Shown here piece by piece: positions 60,851-64,000 of a DNA stretch of 64,000 nucleotides. Below the pieces are notes generated by a model. The model was not told the origin of the DNA and made no database searches. It saw only the letters and a program-made list of their open reading frames with translations. The stretch's first letter is position 1. Each line of letters starts with the position of its first letter. Made by a program: the position numbers and the translations under genes. Origin of the DNA: an uncultured Lachnospiraceae bacterium (GTDB lineage Bacteria > Bacillota > Clostridia > Lachnospirales > Lachnospiraceae); NCBI GenBank assembly GCA_947577185.1, contig CANPUE010000004.1:93688-157687 (forward strand). The letters are read 5' to 3'.

Positions 60851-63800
60851 TCAATAGCTCATATAACTGATATTCAGATCCACATCCCCGTTGATCCCGG
60901 TCACTTTTCCCTTGGAGGAATACTGCCACATATCATATCTGGTCAGGTTATATGTCGGCTTCTCGGCATATTGTGCGAGCCAGATTTTGTACCCTGTCAG
61001 GCTGCCGGTGTTGATATGAGTCGTAAACCATGTTTTGTTCGCATAAATACCCGCAGAATATCCTGAATTTTGGATCGTATTGCAAAATGCCTTGCAGACT
61101 GCGGTCCTCGTGCCGATGTCGATCGCATCTCCCCGGCCCCTGCTTGGTTCCACGTCCAGGAACACCGGATAATTCAGTCCATAACCGCTGATCAGTTTTA
61201 GCGCCATAGACGCTTCCTCGATGGCTTCCACTTCATTTACTGCCTGAGTGACAAAATAAACGCCGACCTTCAGACCTGCCGCTTTCGCGCCCTGAATATT
61301 GCTTGCAAATTTGGTGTCTTCGATCAGTGCCCCCGTCGTGGAGCCGCGATAGCCGCAACGGATAATCGCATAGGATACCCCGGAATTTTTAACCGCATTC
61401 CAGTCGATTTTTCCGTTGTGTCTTGATACATCAATGCCAAACGTGCCGGAACCCGAAGAGAGTCGTCCGTCATTTCCAAATGAGTATCTTGCGCCCTGGA
61501 TGACCTGATCTCCGGTTACGGGCTTGCCGTTCTTATCGAAGAAATATGTAGATCCGTCGATCACCTGCCATCCGGTATAACTGTATTCTCCCTGTGATTT
61601 TCTCAGATACAGTTTCTGATCTTTGTAGTAATCGGCATAAGTCGCCTCTACATATTTTCCTTCCGCATTTTTGACATAAACCTGATTACCACTTTTATCT
61701 TTCAGTTTTGAAGTCGTATCACCTGACAGGTCTTTCACAACGGTCACTTTCCACTCGCCTTTGACATTTCCACAGACTCCGGTGATCGTTGCCGTTCCTG
61801 CTGAAACGCCTGTCATAACGCCGTCTTTGTCCACTTTGACAATCTTTTCGTTATCACTTGTCCAGGTCACAACGCCGCCAGCCGGATCTGTTACGCCCTT
61901 CACGGTTCCGGTCTTACCCACCTGAATATTGCCGCTGCCCGTAACCGTAATGGATTTGTACTCAGTCTCTGCGGCAACGACCGCGACTGTCCACGTACTT
62001 TTGGCATTTCCGCAGGTTCCGGTAATGGTCGCCGTCCCCACTGACACACCTGTCATAACGCCGTTTTTGTCCACCGTAACGATTTTGGTATTATCGCTTG
62101 TCCAGGTGATCAGGCCGCCCGCCGGGTCCGTTGTTCCCGTCAAAGTTCCTGTCTTGCCGACCCGAATGTTGCCGCTGCCTGAAATCGTGAGTGACTTGTA
62201 TTCAATGTCCGTGACAGTGACCGTACAACTCACGTTAACGGAATCTTTTCCGATGGAAACCGTGGCCGTAATCGTCGCGCTTCCTATGCTCTCGCCTTTT
62301 ACATTCACAGATGAACCGCCGCCGCTCACGCTGACAACCGAGGCGTTACTGTTGCTCCAGGATACCGAATAACTGTCGTTTGTGCTCACGGAGAGCGCAA
62401 GTGTGCGGCTCTCACCCTTTTTCATCGTAAGATTGCTCAGTCTGGGGTTCAGAGCATTCAGCTTTTCCCGGTCTGTCGGCTGTGTGGGTGCCGGAGGATC
62501 CGGGGTTACCGGCGGAGGATCCGGCGTTTCCGTACCCGTACCGCCTGATCCGTTTCCGGTATTACCGCCTCCGGTACTTCCTGATCCGTCTCCCGGATTA
62601 CCGCCTCCGGTACTTCCTGATCCGTTTCCGGTATTACCGTCTCCGGTACTTCCTGATCCGTCTCCCGTACTACCGCCTCCGGTACTTCCTGATCCGTCTC
62701 CCGTACTACCGTCCCCGGTACTTCCTGATCCGTCTCCCGTACTACCATCTCCGGTGCTTCCCGATCCGTCTCCCGCACTGCCGTCTCCGGTGCCTCCCGA
62801 TCCGTCTCCCGTACTACCGTCTCCGGTGCTTCCCGATCCATCTCCCGGAAGGCTTTCGCCGCCGGTTCCGGATCCCGTTTTGTCATCTCCGATGGTACGT
62901 CCTGTTACGCGCTCCCCTTCGTTGACCGTCTTTACAAACGTGCCCGCCGCACCGATCAGTGCCGGATTCGGTATGTCTTCCTTCTTGATCTCCTGATAAT
63001 TTCCGTCGGCATTCTGTTCTGTCTTTGTAGACTCTACCCACTCCACCGTATCTTTCAGTACAGATTCCACCGCCGTATCCTGGACAGCCGTATCTTCTAT
63101 GGCAACGTTGACCTCAGCCTCCGTCTTAATCTCATCTGCCACATCAACTTTTTTATAAGTAATGGTATCAGTGACTTTCAGCGTTTCCCCCTGTGACGGA
63201 AACTGATAGGCTGCATATTCTCCGCCCTGCATCGGTACTATTTTTATCGTATAAGTCCCTGCCGCCACGCCTGTCTGATAAATAATACCGTCTTTGTCCT
63301 CGTCTTTCAGATTAAAGTTTTTCCCGTTGTCACCCGTTATCTCAACTTCAAACGGCACGCCGCCAATCAGTTTATTGGTAGCCTTATTGACGAATTTCAC
63401 TTTAATGTCTGCCTGAATCGATGTAAGATTCATACCGACTTCTACCACTTTGGATCCCGTCTGTGTACCGGGAGTCTGCGTATCCTGTTCCGGTTCCGTG
63501 CCGGATTCGTTTTCGATATCCACCATCTGGGATACTCTGGAGGCTTCGGCATTGGAGACCGCCAGAAGCCCGCTCTCCCCGACTACACCGATCTGCTCGA
63601 TTTCCGAGCCGAGCGCAGCAAAAGACTCCACCTGTCTGGAGGTGCCTTTCGCTCCGGCATACACAATACCCGTTGCAATGGCAGCCATCAGAATCGCACA
63701 GCCAAAGATCGCTACAACGCGGTCAAGAGAACTCATCTCAGAGATAAAATGCCCAAACCTCGCGAAAATATTTTCATATTCTTCGTCGTCTTCCTCATCA

Positions 63801-64000
63801 TCGTCTTCGTCTATCTCATCCTCATAATATTCATAGTATTCTTCATCGTCCTCGTCGTCATCCTCGGACTCTCCGTAATATTCCTCATCGTCCTCGTCAT
63901 CTTCATCCTCAGACTCTCCGTAATATTCCTCATCGTCCTCGTCATCTTCATCCTCGGACTCTCCGTAATATTCCTCATCGTCCTCGTCATCTTCATCCTC
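60851..64000 (-). CDS. GH25 lysozyme, partial at window edge: acidic repeat cytoplasmic region, TM, Cna-B-like domain, Gly/Ser/Asp linker, Ig-like domains, cell-wall-binding repeat, GH25
   Basis: [32 protein letters not shown]. The frame of the 60851-63736 ORF stays open upstream to base 64000 (EDEDDEDDEEYYGES repeats), so the listed ATG at 63736 is probably internal. Confidence 0.88.
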   Translation of the reverse strand, partial: EDEDDEDDEEYYGESEDEDDEDDEEYYGESEDEDDEDDEEYYGESEDDDEDDEEYYEYYEDEIDEDDDEEDDEEYENIFARFGHFISEMSSLDRVVAIFGCAILMAAIATGIVYAGAKGTSRQVESFAALGSEIEQIGVVGESGLLAVSNAEASRVSQMVDIENESGTEPEQDTQTPGTQTGSKVVEVGMNLTSIQADIKVKFVNKATNKLIGGVPFEVEITGDNGKNFNLKDEDKDGIIYQTGVAAGTYTIKIVPMQGGEYAAYQFPSQGETLKVTDTITYKKVDVADEIKTEAEVNVAIEDTAVQDTAVESVLKDTVEWVESTKTEQNADGNYQEIKKEDIPNPALIGAAGTFVKTVNEGERVTGRTIGDDKTGSGTGGESLPGDGSGSTGDGSTGDGSGGTGDGSAGDGSGSTGDGSTGDGSGSTGDGSTGDGSGSTGGGSTGDGSGSTGDGNTGNGSGSTGGGNPGDGSGSTGGGNTGNGSGGTGTETPDPPPVTPDPPAPTQPTDREKLNALNPRLSNLTMKKGESRTLALSVSTNDSYSVSWSNSNASVVSVSGGGSSVNVKGESIGSATITATVSIGKDSVNVSCTVTVTDIEYKSLTISGSGNIRVGKTGTLTGTTDPAGGLITWTSDNTKIVTVDKNGVMTGVSVGTATITGTCGNAKSTWTVAVVAAETEYKSITVTGSGNIQVGKTGTVKGVTDPAGGVVTWTSDNEKIVKVDKDGVMTGVSAGTATITGVCGNVKGEWKVTVVKDLSGDTTSKLKDKSGNQVYVKNAEGKYVEATYADYYKDQKLYLRKSQGEYSYTGWQVIDGSTYFFDKNGKPVTGDQVIQGARYSFGNDGRLSSGSGTFGIDVSRHNGKIDWNAVKNSGVSYAIIRCGYRGSTTGALIEDTKFASNIQGAKAAGLKVGVYFVTQAVNEVEAIEEASMALKLISGYGLNYPVFLDVEPSRGRGDAIDIGTRTAVCKAFCNTIQNSGYSAGIYANKTWFTTHINTGSLTGYKIWLAQYAEKPTYNLTRYDMWQYSSKGKVTGINGDVDLNISYMSY
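62560..62850. repeat. short tandem repeats encoding a (GSTGDG)n-like linker
   Basis: Protein DGSGSTGDGSTGDGSGSTGDGSTG; DNA CCTGATCCGTCTCCCGTACTACC units. Confidence 0.9.
63863..64000. repeat. 45-bp tandem repeats encoding EDEDDEDDEEYYGES
   Basis: Three near-identical 45-bp units up to the window edge. Confidence 0.92.

Noticed and set aside
62382-62996. PDPSPVLPSPVL-type plus-strand ORF
   Set aside because: Produced by reading the Gly/Ser linker repeat backwards.
63811-63996. 61-aa MKMTRTMRNITESPR repeat ORF
   Set aside because: Alternate frame of the acidic 45-bp repeat; the frame continuous with the lysozyme is the better explanation.

Overview
The window looks like a Firmicutes (Lachnospiraceae-like) chromosome; that taxonomic guess comes from gene content only. 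I see three layers. (1) An ordinary backbone: MATE transporter, sugar isomerase/DUF4867/xylulokinase operon, EAL protein, carbamate kinase, LspA-like protein, GH78 rhamnosidase with a TetR regulator, hemerythrin protein, ClpX-like ATPase, HtrA and GlmS. (2) Two separate serine-recombinase elements, each splitting a hydrolase gene just after its first catalytic motif at a GGGG core. Element 1 (about 1920-7851, ~5.9 kb) carries CapA, DUF3160 and one large serine recombinase, and interrupts a PdaB-like polysaccharide deacetylase after FDAAWG. Element 2 (about 21888-31218, ~9.3 kb) carries three tandem serine recombinases, a DUF6870-like protein, an NhaC-type antiporter and a NACHT NTPase with pentapeptide repeats. 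It interrupts a subtilisin-like S8 protease after VDTG. Joining the flanks of element 2 at GGGG restores an in-frame ~561-aa protease with Asp, His and Ser motifs, and its ends carry inverted arms (GTGTTnAATAA) at equal distance from the core. (3) A 38-64 kb surface-polysaccharide locus: several GT2 glycosyltransferases, an LCP protein, a polyprenyl-P sugar transferase, a Wzm/Wzt-type ABC exporter with a Wzt C-terminal domain, a methyltransferase-kinase resembling WbdD, dTDP-sugar genes, and two GH25 lysozymes. The larger lysozyme has an acidic N-terminus of 15-aa repeats that runs off the window edge. All family calls come from reading motifs; no database search was run.
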